Below are positions 24,947 to 36,481 of a stretch of 64,000 bases of DNA, piece after piece (position 1 is the first letter of the stretch; each line of letters starts with the position of its first letter). The stretch is taken from positions 29,078,001 to 29,142,000 of the forward strand of contig NC_046675.1 of the NCBI RefSeq assembly GCF_003369915.1. Reading direction: 5' to 3'. A model generated the notes under the pieces. The model had not been told where the DNA came from. It did no database searches and saw nothing but the letters and a program-made list of their open reading frames with translations. The DNA comes from Drosophila miranda (lineage: Eukaryota; Arthropoda; Insecta; Diptera; Drosophilidae). A program made the position numbers and the translations under genes.

Positions 24947-26966
24947 CTAGATTAAATTCTCTGGCTTATAAATGCTATCCCACACTAGAAGTTTCTTATA
25001 CTCCGGCAGATCCACAATCTTAACATCCTCACTTATGTTGACCACACGCTTGGGCTCCGACTTTTTCGCTGGCTGCCAGTCCACTTCGCTAATTTCGGCA
25101 CAATTCGGGTTGGAATTGGCAGAAAATGCCGTCCAAATGCCAATCATTCTCTGAATGGTGCGATATTCCCCTGAGGTTTTCTCCAGTTTCCAGGATTCAG
25201 AGTTACGGAACAAATAGCTCAGGTCATCGGCATGGGCAACGCCTTTCTGTATGTTGTCGCCGCAGAATTTCTTACGATAGAAATTAAAGTTCGGGGAATC
25301 AAAGTCAAAGCGATAGAAATATGTTGGGGCACGGGCATAGGCGAATCTGGCCTGCAAAGTGCGATTCAAGCCATGCCAGAAGACCTTATAGGAATAGTAC
25401 TAAATGGAGAGATAGATATAAATTTAATAAAGATACAAATATCTGAAATATTTTTACTTACATCCAGCATATTCATAAAAAGCTCAGAGCTTGGTGTAGC
25501 ATCGCCAAAGGTCATCTTGAGCATTCTCTCGCTGTACTCCAGATTCTCCTTCTCCGTACTAATCACACGCACATCATGGGGGACCATTTTCAGGGGATCC
25601 TGGCTTAAGGTATCCAAACCCTTGAGATTAGCCGCCACAGCGGGATACATAAAGAGACCCTCGAACGATGTGCCACCCAGCATTGCAGGCAGATCGTTGG
25701 TCCACGCCTCGCGGGCCATTTCCACTGGCGATTTGGGCACCACGCAATCCTCACCCACATACGACTCTATCGTGGGTCCAAAGGGGAAGAGCATACCATT
25801 CCGGCGATCCTCGGGCGTTAACAAACTGTGGCGAACTAGCTCCCATGCCGGCACCCCTCGCAAATGCTCGAGCACCTGTGCATCCACATTTTCGCCCGTG
25901 TAGCCATGGAGTTTGGCCAAACGATAGGCAAAGTCCGACCTCGGGGTATTCGCCCAGTAATTGTGGACGGTCCCCGACATCGCTATGGCTTTGTGGTAGA
26001 GTCCTCGAGTCTGCTCTGTGCACATCATGAAATGTGTGGAGCATCCGCCGGCACTCTCGCCGAAGACCGTTATATTTTCGTCATCCCCATTAAAGTGGGA
26101 AATATATTTCTTGACCCATCGCAGAGCCAGAACCATATCCTTAAGCCCCGCATTGCCTGGAACTTTGAGACTGGGATCCGTGAGGGACAGAAAGCCTGTA
26201 AAGAATAGAATTTTGAGAGGAAATATTAGTCGGTTTAATGTCCTGAGTTGTTTGGATGTTGTTTGCGAATTTTGCTTAGCAATCATTAAAAATATTGCAC
26301 TATCATATCATAGTCGTACAATAGCGTGAGAGTTTGAACCCTAACGATAACATTAATCATTGATAAGATACCCGCCCACTCACCCAAACAGTCCACACGA
26401 TAATTGAAAGTCACCAACAGAACATCTTTGGCCATAAAATAATCAGGAGCATACAATTCGCGTGTGGCCTCGCCCACGGTGAAGGCCCCGCCGTAAATGT
26501 AGACCATGACCGGCAGAGGTTTTTCGCTCTTCAAAAAGAAAACAAACAAAAACATCAATTATCATAATCAATACGATTGATTGTAGGTCTCTCTCTCTCC
26601 CACTATCATTCTCACCGGCTTGGCATAGACATTCAGATACAGGCAGTCCTCGTTGCCCTCGATCACCTGTGTCATGAAATTCTTTTGCACTGGCTTCTCC
26701 GCATAGTGGCTGCAGTCCAGCACACCAGTCCACGGCTCTACGGGCACGGGGGCCCTGAAACGCAGCTCGCCAATCGGTGGCTTGGCAAAGGGCAGCCGCT
26801 CGTAGCTGTAGTACGAATCATCGTACAGGCTTTCACGCTTTACGCCCTTGATCTTGCCCAGCGGCAACGTAATTACACATTCGTCTGCTCTGCTAATGGG
26901 GAAATCACATTAACTCAAATGAAAAAGCACAAATTCATTTCCATAAACCACTCACGCTTTAGTCAT
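24947..26966 (-). CDS. alpha-Est5: Alpha-esterase 5, five coding exons
   Basis: Predicted intracellular carboxylesterase. Exons (minus): 26966-26956 (11 nt, MTKA), 26889-26616, 26528-26384, 26195-25462, 25399-24947; all GT/AG, summing to 538 aa. The N-terminus is about 25 residues shorter than in alpha-Est7. Seen: GGAF oxyanion segment (Ala at the third-Gly position), GESAG with Ser near 191, Glu in TSFEGLFMYP, His in VAHADDLSYLF. Most of the protein aligns without gaps to alpha-Est7 around the active site. It lies between Rtnl2 and alpha-Est4, all on the same strand. The symbol is by cluster order. Confidence 0.88.
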
Positions 26967-27689
26967 AGCTCTGGTGAGACGGTCTGCTCGCCGCGCGTGT
27001 TTTCTGTCAACTGAAACTGAAAAAAGCTACACAGGGGTCGCGTAAAACATGTCCACTGATAGAGCTTTCCCGTTTGTATAGTTATCTGGAATTAGCTATG
27101 GTTCTATGGAAGATCTCTTATCAAGCTAAGGGGTTAATTAACATAGGTTTGTTGATGTTCAGGAGATAATGCTAGGTTTGTTCTTATATACAAATTAAAT
27201 CTCTATAAATCGTATTAAATTAAATGTTAAATAAAGATTAGGGGTCTATTTCCTTAAACTTTGAAGGTTTGACAGCAGAAGGCAGAACCGACTGAGGGGC
27301 ACTGCTGCACTCGCGTACATGTACAAAATTATAACGATTTAATAAACTTTTAAATGCTAAAAATTTCGGAATATGTGTGCATCAAAAACTCCAAGCCAAA
27401 GCAGAAACGCAACCGAGGGGCGCTGCAGCATGTCGCCGAACACGTTTGGAAAGAAATTCAAGAGTTTTTAAGGAGCTATAAACTAAACATTAAAACTATT
27501 TACTGGGAACAATTTTTTTCAAAATATCCGCTACTAAGTATCTTTTAATGAATTTATGTCAGAAGCACTGCGCGTTTGTAATGTGCCAGAAATTCATATT
27601 CGTAGAGGTGTGAGATTGTATGTACGGATGGAGGTTGTACATACTTTTTTTGACGGTCAGACACCAATAGTATAGCAGGATTTCGGAAC
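26967..27689. other. Upstream region of alpha-Est5
   Basis: No coding potential. It contains two copies of the dispersed GGGGC(A/G)CTGC motif (27286-27318 and 27411-27440), then grades into a decayed LTR-element fragment. Confidence 0.55.
27286..27440 (+). repeat. Two copies of dispersed ~30-bp motif
   Basis: ACTGAGGGGCACTGCTGCAC at 27291-27310 and AACCGAGGGGCGCTGCAGCA at 27411-27430, each continuing into CGCG- or CGCC-like sequence. They match copies at 57-61 kb. Confidence 0.5.
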
Positions 27690-29660
27690 GTGTACCTCTA
27701 GCTATGCTCTAACTAGCTCGCCGGAATGTCGTGGGATCTTTCCTACTCTCCTATCTGCTATACGAACACATTCGCAAAGATGTTTTAGGTAAACTTGATT
27801 TAATGTTCAAAAGGAACTCTACAAAAGAAATCAAAAAGAAAAGAATGTGAATTTTAACTAACTGTTTAACCGACTACCGACAAATAGTCAGGCTATATTC
27901 CGTCGCTCTTGGGGAACTCAGATGACTTTGACCCCTTCTCTACCCTCCCTACCTTTGTATGCCGTTTAATCGACAGCATAACCCTAATCGAGCGCATCTC
28001 TATTTGATCATCGGACTTCCTCAGGCTCTACTCAGGACAAACACGAAAGGTTTAATGTTCCATTATTATCTACTAATTATTATTTAATAATTCAAAATTT
28101 AAGGGTTTGGACTTCATGGTTTTCCAGATAAGTATAAACTTAGCATAAAGTAATTAAATAAGTTATACCTAGTTATATGTATATATGTATATAGGACTTA
28201 TGTGAACAGAATATGGCGTAAAAGAAATTAAATTGGAAAGAAGAGAAAAATATGATAATTATATAACTAGAAGGCAAACGTGAAAGAAAAATTAGTAGCC
28301 GATCCGCTTTAAATTATGGCACGGATATGGTTGTTTTATATACCGGAATATAAGTTTTATAAGACAGATATATATTTCGAAAATACTCGAGAATTCCGTT
28401 TAAGGAAGTTTCGTAACTCACTCATACTTTATACGAATTATCCGGCGTGTCCGTTGAGCTCAAGGGGCGACGTAGGAACATATTCTGAGGAAGGGAGAAA
28501 AATTATGAATATACAGGTCTTCACTTCTAATTCGGATGAAACACCGATTTTCTTTCCATTTCCATACCCGTACGACGACGATTTGCCACTCAACGGCGGA
28601 TCTTAAAAAAATGTGGTTTTCATTTGCGCTAATTTCTAATTATGGGTAATTATATACATTATTGGTTTTTTTTCTTCTTTTTAAATCTAGACAATACAAA
28701 AATAGTTAGTGCGTAGCCTAATCTTTAATAAATGGAAAATCTCATGACGAGACTCAAAACTAATACTTTGGTACATTTTCACACGACGACTATTAAACGG
28801 CAGTGTGGATCGCCGCAGAATAATGTTTTATTTTCACAGTTTGAGAGCCACTCCACACATTGCGAAGAACTACATGCGAAAGCCTTAGCCGCGCGCTTAA
28901 TTCATAAGCGAGAAGGGAGACGAGTGCGGCATATTAGTTTCTCCGAATTCGCAAGAAAACTATTCTTCTCGTCTTACTCCAAAATGTACTTCAGCTCAAG
29001 TATGCCTCCACATAACTTCGGGTTTCACTCTAGTATATCTTCGGACGGCTCTTTCTGGTTTATTTGGTTGTAGTTATCGTTGGTTTATGTAGATGCTGGT
29101 TCCTGGGAAATCCGAGGTCTTTCCCAGATCTACTAAGAAATCGATGGACTTTGACGACCTCGTTCTTGGAGGGGGGGTCAATTGGTTTTTCTTTCCCAGT
29201 GTCGAACGTAGTAAGATTTCCAGCCCTATGATACGAGACTGTTAAAGCTGTGTCACTATTGTAAGGTCCAAATACCTTTTATTTTTTCTTAATCCAAAAG
29301 GAATAATGTAGTCCACCAGAACTTCAATTTACTTGGCACGTGTTTGATTGCACAACGTTTTCAAATTCACTTGGATCTATATATTTGTATAAAAAGACAC
29401 ATCCGAATTCGCACAGCTTCACTATAGCAATGATCTAGCCAGAAGTTCTATTACTTGCATTAGCCCTTACGATCGGAACTTTACCTTCCACAACCAACGG
29501 GGTAATCGTACGATTTTAGACAAAGCTTACACCTTGCTTCCCTAGATAACGGAGTAATCGTACGATGCTAAGCAAAGCTTACACATAGCTTCCACGACTA
29601 ACGGAGTAATCGTATGATTTCTAGTAAAGCTTTAAAACATAACTCCCACAGATCCACGCT
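27690..29660 (-). mobile_element. Decayed 3' end of an LTR retrotransposon
   Basis: Block 27690-27790 matches 61250-61353 with few differences (shared core ACCTCTAGCTATGCTCT, GCTCGCCGGA, TGTTTTAGGT). A second block near 27936-27962 (TTCTCTACCCTCC...ACCT) matches 61546-61571 at similar spacing. About 1.8 kb right of the shared block, both loci carry tandem repeats containing TAATCG(T/G)AYGAT. Orientation is taken from the related element at 61-64 kb, whose pol is on the minus strand. No pol remains here. The two plus-strand frames inside (28316-28606, 28732-29073) match nothing I recognise. The boundaries are approximate. Confidence 0.5.
29497..29652. repeat. 52-bp tandem repeat, three copies
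   Basis: ACGG(A/G)GTAATCGTA(C/T)GAT recurs at 29497, 29549 and 29601, exactly 52 bp apart. Each is followed by (A/G)(C/T)AAAGCTTACACC-like sequence, decaying in the third copy. Confidence 0.8.
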
Positions 29661-30233
29661 GCTTCTCTAAATTAGACATTAAGCTCTTCAATTAAAGCTT
29701 TAACTACTGCTCTCTTGTAATTGATCTCTTATCTTGTTTTTGTAAAGAGCAGAGTTAATGTTAAACGCGAGGGCCGTACTTCCCAAGCTGTTCTCTGGAG
29801 TTTTAGAGTCACAACTGGCCACTACACGTTACGTGTTTTACTATAATATTGTCTTTCCCTGTACTACTTGAGTACCGGAGTACAAAAATAGTTTTTAATT
29901 GTGCATTCCTATCTTATCCATACAATTTCATATACCAAAAAGTAAGTCTAAGGCCTTGCGCAATGCATAAAGTGTTGGATATAAACCAAAAAAGTAAAGA
30001 TAATCTTTTAGACAACAAGCTAATAAAATCTTTCGAAAAAACACTTCAAATATCTGGCATCTCTTAAAGCAAACCCCAAACCTAACTAAAGCTCTTATCT
30101 TTCACAAATTATAAAGAAGCTCAAGAGTCAATCACAATGATTTGGATTTTGAAAATTTCCAGACAAGCACACAAGATTGATAAGCAATCGATGGTCAGAT
30201 TAGATTTGGGGTTTATTGGGTGCCAGGCTATAC
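29661..30233. other. alpha-Est4 3' flank
   Basis: AT-rich, no coding potential. A minus-strand AATAAA at 30217-30212 is a likely poly(A) signal for alpha-Est4. Confidence 0.55.
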
Positions 30234-32028
30234 TTAAAACAGAGCCACGCCAGCCTGTTCGTACAGGCGTTGGTAGAACATTAATTTCTGTCGCTCTGGC
30301 TGTGCTATGAACTTCATTTCTTCATTTATGTTGAGGATCATGCGTGGTCCGAATCGTGTGACGGGCTTCCATTGCACCAAAGGTTTGGTTAGATCTGCAT
30401 TGGGGTCAGAGGTGGCGGCAAAGCTCACGAGCATCGCAACCATGCGACAGATGGTGACGTATTCCGGTCGGGATTTATCCAGCTTAAATGTGGCGGGGAT
30501 CACATAGATGTACCCCAGCTCATCCACATGGCTCACGCCGCGCTGCTCCTTACCAAAGAACCGAATGCGATACAGATTAAAGTCCGGGGAATCAAAGTCA
30601 AAGCGATAGACGTAGGTTGGTGCCTGTCCATACGACAATCGTGCCATTATAAAACGCTCCTGCGAGTGCATCATGTTGTGGGTCCAGAGATCTGTCAATC
30701 CATCCGTGTGCTCCATGACCAATCGATGACCGTGTGCCTGACAGAAATAATCGAGCAGCGACTGGCCCAGCTGTCGCCGCTGGCCAGGGTCGCAGCGATT
30801 GAGCAGCGTCTGCGGCAGGACACACTCTGGATGCTTTTGTATCTGCAGCAGGGCTGTAGCATTCCTTAAAATCGGATTAAAGGACAGTCCTTCGCCGCTA
30901 TTGGCGCCTAATATCACGGGTATGCGATTACTCCACGCCGTACGCTGCAGGACAATGGGTTCCGACAACAGCACCGCCCGGGGCGTCACATAACTCTCCA
31001 CTGATGGCACAAAGGGCATCATACGACCCAGCACTTTTTCTAGTGGCGTCCAGAAATCTGCAGCGACCAACAGTTTTGGATCAGCGGCAGCTATGAACTC
31101 GAACACTTTCGCATCAATATTCTCGCCCTCGTAGCCCAAGTGCTTGGCCAGACGATATTCCATATCGGGCAGGCGATTCAGCTCTGGGGAGACGCCAGCC
31201 ATGAGCACGGCCTTGTGGAAGAGACCCTCTGTTTGGGGTGTGACCAGCAGCAATTGCACGGCCATGCTGCCAGAGCTATGCCCAAAGAGGGTGATCCTTT
31301 CGGGATCGCCATTGAAATTCCGGGCATTGGCCTTGATCCATTTGAGGGCAAGAATGAGGTCCTTGAGGCCAGCATTTCCGGGAATCTCCAGCGATGGATC
31401 CGCAAAGGAAAGGAAACCTAAGAAATGAGAGATATAAAAGATGCCTCCTCTTCAAGCTCCACTCACCCAAAGGACCCAATCGGTGGCCAATGCTTATGTG
31501 AATGACATTCTCGCGCATGAAATAATCCGGTCCCCAGGCGCGCCGTGAAGCATCGCCGCCCTTGAAGCCTCCACCATGGACGTAGACCATCAGCGGCAAG
31601 GGCTCTTCGCTTTTCAACTAAAGAAAGAAATCCGTAAAACAGAATACTCTAATGTTAAACCCAAAATTTATCACCGTTTTCATAGAGATATTCAGATAAA
31701 GACAATCCTCGGAGCCCTCCACTTGCTTTGTATAGCTGCTCACTTGGATGCACTTGTCCTGCGGCTTGCTACAGTCCCGTATCCCATACCAGGGCTTCAG
31801 AGTATGAGGCTCCTTAAATCGTAGTGTACCCAACGGAGGAACCGCATATGGTATGCCATCAAAGCCATAAAACTCCTCATCGTATAGGGTTTTTAGCAGC
31901 ACACCACGCACTCGGCCATGCGTTGTCTCCACCACTGGGGAGGTGGCTTCACTGCTGCAAAAGTGGAAAGAGATGTGCAACTAGCAGAACAATTCGATGG
32001 CTAATGAATATACTCACTAGTCGGCCAT
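30234..32028 (-). CDS. alpha-Est4: Alpha-esterase, alpha-Est4-like, four coding exons
   Basis: Exons (minus): 32028-32018 (11 nt, MADY), 31954-31675, 31617-31467, 31417-30234; all GT/AG, total 541 aa. The last exon is continuous through the site where paralogues have an intron before the (L/Y)FSYK-equivalent segment, so that intron is lost. Seen: HGGGF oxyanion hole, a nucleophile elbow changed to GHSSG (Ser near 195), Glu in NSGEGL, His in VSHVDELGYIY. The triad is therefore present although the GESAG context is unusual. The local His after Gly may alter activity. It could correspond to alpha-Est4 or to alpha-Est4a, which is a pseudogene in D. melanogaster but intact in relatives; I assign alpha-Est4 by order only. 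Confidence 0.8.
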
Positions 32029-32278
32029 TGTATCCGTATGCCAACAGCCTCAAACATAGACTGAAACCCCCTCTTCAGCGTCCGTAACATTATCGAGCAA
32101 ACGGATTGAGATAGCAGCAGCTTATCAACCTTAAAATATACTGATCGTTCTCTCTGTCGTATCTCAAAACAGCACAAACAAAGCAGAGACAAGAGGCTAT
32201 CGTGGGTGCCCACTATTTGGAATTTTTTAATGCACTTGGAATTTCGACAAAACATTGAAAAGGCATTTTTCTGAAGTG

Positions 32279-34089
32279 CTAGTCCTTGATTTTGCAAACA
32301 TTCTCCCACACCCGCACCTTCTGCAGTTCCGGCAACTCAATTACTTTGATGCTTTCCGAAATATTAAGGCACTCCACGGTCGATTGTCGGTTGTCCAAGG
32401 GCATCCATTGCTTGGTTCGCGGCAGCTGCTCTGCGACTTTCGGGCAATTGGGATTCGAGCTACGAGCGAAGCTTGTGAAAATATCAATCATCCGTTCTAT
32501 GGTTAGAAATTCTGGTGTGTGTTTGTCCAGTTTCCAGGCGAAGTTGCCGAACCACAGATACGAATGATCATCCACATGGGCCACGCCCCGCAGCTTGTCC
32601 CCCACATACTTGATGCGCTGATGATTAAATGTCGGCGAATCGAAATCAAAGCGGTACAGGTAGGTAGGGGCCGTACTGTGGCGCAGACGTGAACGGAGCA
32701 GCCTCACAATGGGCAGCCAGAAGACCTTGTAGCTGGCGTACTAAAACAATATATGGGAATAGTTGAGAGTTCAACAATATAAGAGATTTCCTTACCTCGC
32801 AGTAGGCCAAAACAGCCTCTGGCGACATGGCTACAGCGTTCTCTCCGAAATGTGTCGCCTGCAGACGCTGGCCCAAGCTTCGGGCGAGAGCCTGTGGCAG
32901 GGCACGCTTCACGTCCAGCGGCAGCATATGCTCCGGCTGATCCTTCAGGCTGGTAAGCAGATAGGGTGCCACAAAAACGCGAGCATACATCAGGAGCCCC
33001 TCAAAAGAGGTGCCACCCATCAGCAGGGGAATCTTGTTGCCCCAGGCAGTGGCCAGCAATTCAGCAGGCTGCTTGGGCAGCACACAGTGATCCGTTTTGT
33101 AGGGCTCCACCATGGGCCCGAACTGGAACACACAGTCGTCCATGTGCTCGGCCTGACTCAGGAGATACGGCTTCACCAGCTTCTCCCCCGGCATGGCTTG
33201 CAGATAGTCCAGGATCATGGCATCGGTGGCGGCATGCGCATTCTCCATTCCCAGATTTTCAGCCAGCCGCTGCGGCATGTCGGTTATCGGAAATTGCGCC
33301 CACGTGCAAAGCACATTTCCCGACTGCAGAATGGCCTTCTGGAACAGTCCCTCCGCCTTGGGATTCAACATCAGATAATGGACAGAGGCTGCCCCGGCAC
33401 TCTCCCCAAACGCCGTCACGTTATTGGGATCCGCATTGAATTGGGCCGCATTCGCCGTGATCCATTGGAGGCCCAGCAGTTGGTCCTTGAGACCAGCATT
33501 GCCGGGCACGCCCACGGCGGGATCGTTCAGACTGAGAAAGCCCAAGGGGCCAACTCGATAGGAGATTGTGACCACAACCACATCGCGCATCATAAAATAG
33601 TCGGGACTGTGCAAGTCAGTGGTGGGGTCCCCCTTCTCAAAGCCGCCGCCAAAAAAGAATACAATGATCGGCAGTGGCTTCGCTGAATGGAGCTGCAATA
33701 AGAGTGACTCATTATCTACAGCAAAAGTATAGAGTATAACGTATAGCCCTACCTCTTTGGCATAGACATTCAAATACAGGGAATCCTCGACGCCCTCCAG
33801 CTGCTTGCTGTAGTGATTGAACTGCAGCGGTTTCGGGCCCTTCTCCCTGCAATCCAGGGGCTCCGTCCAGGGTATCACCGGCAACGGGGCCATGAAACGT
33901 AGACGTCCCACCGGCGGCTGGGCATACGGAATGCCCTCGAAACTCACGTACTCGTCGCCATAGACGCCCGTGCAGCGTCGCCCCACCACAGGGCCGCTCT
34001 GTGTCTGCACCTGAATGCTATCATCAGATCTAGATACAAATGGCTGTTCAATCGCAAGAAAACTAGTGGAATAGTACTCACCTCTCCAT
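32279..34089 (-). CDS. alpha-Est3: Alpha-esterase, alpha-Est3-like copy A, four coding exons
   Basis: Exons (minus): 34089-34082 (8 nt, ATG GAG AG), 34029-33753, 33692-32796, 32740-32279; total 547 aa. The intron at 33693-33752 is 60 nt, divisible by three and stop-free, so it reads through in frame. The intron found in other paralogues at the LG|FLSL position is missing here. Seen: GGGF oxyanion hole preceded by Phe, GESAG with Ser near 193, Glu in TSFEGLLMY, His in VAHVDDHSYLW. It is strongly similar to the next gene (34707-36481), with whole segments identical, for example the 15 residues from SLNDPAVGVPGNAGL. The pair is a tandem duplication. Confidence 0.85.
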
Positions 34090-34706
34090 GTCTGGCGGTT
34101 GAATAAATAACTTTACACTTTAGCGCTTTTTATCTAACGAAATGCACACATTTATGGCACTTCGTTTTATCGCGCAATGCGAGAGAGGGCTGGTTAGGAA
34201 AACAACAACCGCACGAATTCACTGAGACAGCTGATATTTCAGTTTTGCTTTGCTTGCTTTCTCACAAAAGCTTTGTATACTAATACTATACTTTTACGCT
34301 TGTTTTCATAGTATTTGTTTATTGTTTTGTTGAGCGAGCGGCCAGCGACTGCGACGCGGACGCTGACGAGCAGTGCCGTTATAAACAGAGCTGCCAACTG
34401 CGAGGTGGATTGACGGGCTGGCAGGCCTAAGCCAGGGCTACTGTTATACTATTTTTATTATTATTTAAAAAAATACAAAATTATTGTACATAAATCTTGA
34501 TTCAAGAACCATTAAATAATACAAGAATAACTACTTACAATATAATTATAATGTTTTACCATTTTTGTAGTACTGTAGCCCTGGCAAGCAGACAAAAGAA
34601 AAAACAGAAAATATAATGTATTTATTTTATGATCACTCTCTTTCGGTTAAATATATATAAATATATAAACTAAACACTTCAATGCCCTTACATTTTCACT
34701 TTATAA
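34090..34706. other. Spacer between the two alpha-Est3-like genes
   Basis: 617 bp. It includes the copy A upstream region with GCCAGGGCTACTG and TGTAGCCCTGGC (CAGCCCT-type sequences near 34,430 and 34,570). A minus-strand AATAAA at 34626-34621 lies about 80 nt past the copy B stop. Confidence 0.55.
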
Positions 34707-36481
34707 TTAATATTTCGTCTTGATGATCTTCTCCCACATCTTCAGCTTTTTCAAGTTCGGCACCTCCATCACTTTAATAGTGTCCGAAATGTTGAGGCAC
34801 TCGAAATCGTCCACTATAGGCTTCCATTTTATCGTAGGATGAAGCTGCTTGAGGACACTCTGGCAGTTGGGATCAGAGGTCTCGGCGAAGGTGGTCACAA
34901 TATCAATCATGCGTTCGATGGTCAGATATTCAGGCATATCTTTTTGCAGCTTCCATGAGAAGTTTCCAAACCACAGATACGAATGGTCGTCGTAATGGCA
35001 TGTGCCAACCGACTCTTTCCCGCAACACCTGATACGTTCGTGATTAAACGTCGGCGAGTCATAGTCGAAGCAATAGAGATACGTGGGGGCCAGGCTAGGG
35101 TCTTGGCGTGACCGGATTACATCCATTATGGGTAACCAGAAGTGCTTGTCGCTGATGTACTATACAAATACATAGAGATAGTTGAGTCATCTCTGCTAAC
35201 AAACAGGAATGAGGGCAATTCTTACTTCGCAGAAGTTCACCTCTCCCTCCATCGACTCCATCGGTGCGGTCGTCCCGAAATACATCGCATGCACGGTCAG
35301 GCCCAACTTTCGGGCGTTGATACGTGACAGGACCCGCTGGAGATCAAACGGCAGCATACGCTGAGGCTGATTTTTAAGAATTTTCAATACGCTTTGCAAG
35401 TCCTTCGAGATCATTAGGCCCAATACCATTAGACCCTCGAAGGAGGTGCCACCCATAAGAACGGGAATCTTGTTGCCCCAGGCAGTGGCCAGCAGATCAG
35501 AGGGATTCTTGGCCAGCACACAGTGATCAGTTTCGTAGGGCTCCACAGTTGGCCCCAACTGGACTATAAAACCATCCAGGAGCTCAGACACATTTATCTG
35601 ACGGTTCTCCATCAGCCTGTGTCCCGGCTGGACTTGTAAATAGTCCAAGATCATGGCATCGGTGGCGGCATCCACATTGTCCATTCCCAGCTGGTCGGCC
35701 AGCCGCCTCGCCATTTGGGTTGCTTTCGGACAAACAGCCCACGGACATAGCGCATTGCCCGACTGCAGAATGGCCTTATGGAACAGTCCCTCCGCCTTGG
35801 GATTCAGCATCAGATAATGGACAGAGGCTGCCCCGGCACTATCGCCAAACGCCGTCACATTATTGGGATCTGCATTAAAACTGGCCGCATTCGCGGAGAT
35901 CCATTGGAGGCCCAGTAGTTGATCCTTGAGCCCAGCATTGCCGGGCACGCCCACGGCGGGATCATTGAGACTGAGAAAGCCCAAGGCCCCGACTCGATAG
36001 GATATCGTGACCACAACCACATCGCGCATCATAAAGTAGTCGGGACCGTTCATGTCAGTCGTTGCATCGCCGATTTCGAAGCCGCCTCCAAAGAAGTAGA
36101 CGAGGAGCGGCAGTGGTTTCGGTGAATGGAGCTGCAACAAGGATAATCATTATCAATCAGCTCCGTGACCTATGTACACACCTTCCTGGCATACACATTC
36201 AAATACAGGCAATCCTCAGCACCCTCTATAAACTTCTTTTCATGCATTTGTAACGGCTTCGGGCCCTTCTCCGTGCAATCCAAGGGCTCCGTCCAGGGTG
36301 TCACCGGCAACGGGTTCATGAAACGTAAACGCCCCACTGGCGGAAGGGCATAGGGAATTCTCTCGAAGCTCACATACTCGTCGCCATAGACGGCTGTGCG
36401 GCGTCGGCCCACCACAGGGCCACTCTCTGTCTGCACCTGAATGGGCGGAATAAAAGAACTATTGTATTTCATTTTATTCAT
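34707..36481 (-). CDS. Alpha-esterase, alpha-Est3-like copy B, three coding exons
   Basis: Tandem paralogue of copy A. Exons (minus): 36481-36182, 36131-35226, 35159-34707; all GT/AG, total 552 aa from ATG 36481. The N-terminus is continuous with exon 2 (MNKMKYNSSFIPPIQVQTE), so the tiny separate first exon of copy A is absent or replaced; the start is less certain. Seen: GGGF oxyanion hole, nucleophile elbow GDSAG (Asp for Glu; Ser near 198), Glu in TSFEGLMVLG, His in TCHYDDHSYLW. Departures from the family consensus include ERIPYALPP for EGIPYAQPP and YCFDYDSP for YRFDFDSP. The triad is intact. No symbol is given because it may be a lineage-specific duplicate or the alpha-Est4a orthologue. 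Confidence 0.82.

Noticed and set aside
28316..29073. Two plus-strand open frames of about 100 codons
   Set aside because: They lie in decayed LTR-element DNA, opposite to its inferred orientation, with no recognisable domain.
32763..33686. 307-codon plus-strand open frame
   Set aside because: Antisense shadow of alpha-Est3 copy A, His/Arg/Gln-rich as expected from reversed coding sequence.
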